Source of the DNA: Deltaproteobacteria bacterium | GTDB lineage: Bacteria > Desulfobacterota > Desulfarculia > Adiutricales > Adiutricaceae | Assembly: GCA_031257955.1 (NCBI GenBank) | Contig: JAIRNQ010000093.1 | Coordinates: forward strand, 1 to 5,160 | Direction of reading: 5' to 3' | Length of the DNA stretch: 5,160 nt | Part shown: positions 5,135-5,160 of the stretch, one piece after another | Layout: every line of letters begins with the position of its first letter | Numbering within the stretch: position 1 is the first letter of the stretch | Position numbers and translations under genes: made by a program | The notes under the pieces: model-generated | Told to the model about the DNA's origin: nothing | Database searches by the model: none | What the model saw: the letters and a program-made list of their open reading frames with translations, nothing else

Positions 5135-5160
5135 TCGGGCGCCCCAAAGCCGGCCCCCCC

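Overview
The window is GC-rich and holds four genes, all on the + strand: an ABC exporter half-transporter (frame open from the left edge to 2408), a secreted helical protein of unknown function (2625-3740), and two adjacent paralogues that each join a zinc ribbon to a TM2 membrane domain (3908-4459 and 4550-5134). The Sec-type signal peptide and the exporter fit a Gram-negative host. The high-GC codon choice, mixed with frequent ATA, AGG and TTA codons, recalls some Desulfobacterota (Deltaproteobacteria), but this placement is a low-confidence impression with no marker gene behind it.

Left part (1-2408): a type I ABC exporter subunit with six membrane helices and a complete nucleotide-binding domain. 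Two things are unusual: a domain-sized insert of about 150 residues between TM1 and TM2, and an Ala/Gly-rich N-terminal stretch that stays in frame to the window edge, so the true start probably lies outside. The intact catalytic Glu together with a non-canonical signature (FSAGQ) suggests one half of a heterodimer, whose partner would be expected just upstream.

Middle (2409-3907): a 216-base spacer holds three GC-rich inverted repeats and a plausible sigma70-type promoter, followed by the secreted protein gene. The 3' end of that gene runs into a tandem array of 21-bp units, each of the typical ones carrying a TTGGC-N5-GCCAA palindrome. The stop codon itself sits inside the first, degenerate unit. 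The array abuts a clear intrinsic terminator (3828-3856).

Right part (3908-5160): two zinc ribbon-TM2 genes that look like an old tandem duplication. Their domain ends are conserved, but their Pro/Tyr/Gly linkers are built from different short repeats (18 bp in the first, 30 bp and 12 bp in the second). They have a 90-base spacer and no intrinsic terminator between them, so they probably form one transcription unit separate from the genes to the left.

Nothing in the sequence directly ties the four genes into one pathway, apart from all being envelope or secreted functions. I see no RNA genes, mobile elements or CRISPR arrays. The best candidates for something new are the palindromic 21-bp array with the embedded stop codon, the orphan secreted protein, and the tandem zinc ribbon-TM2 pair.
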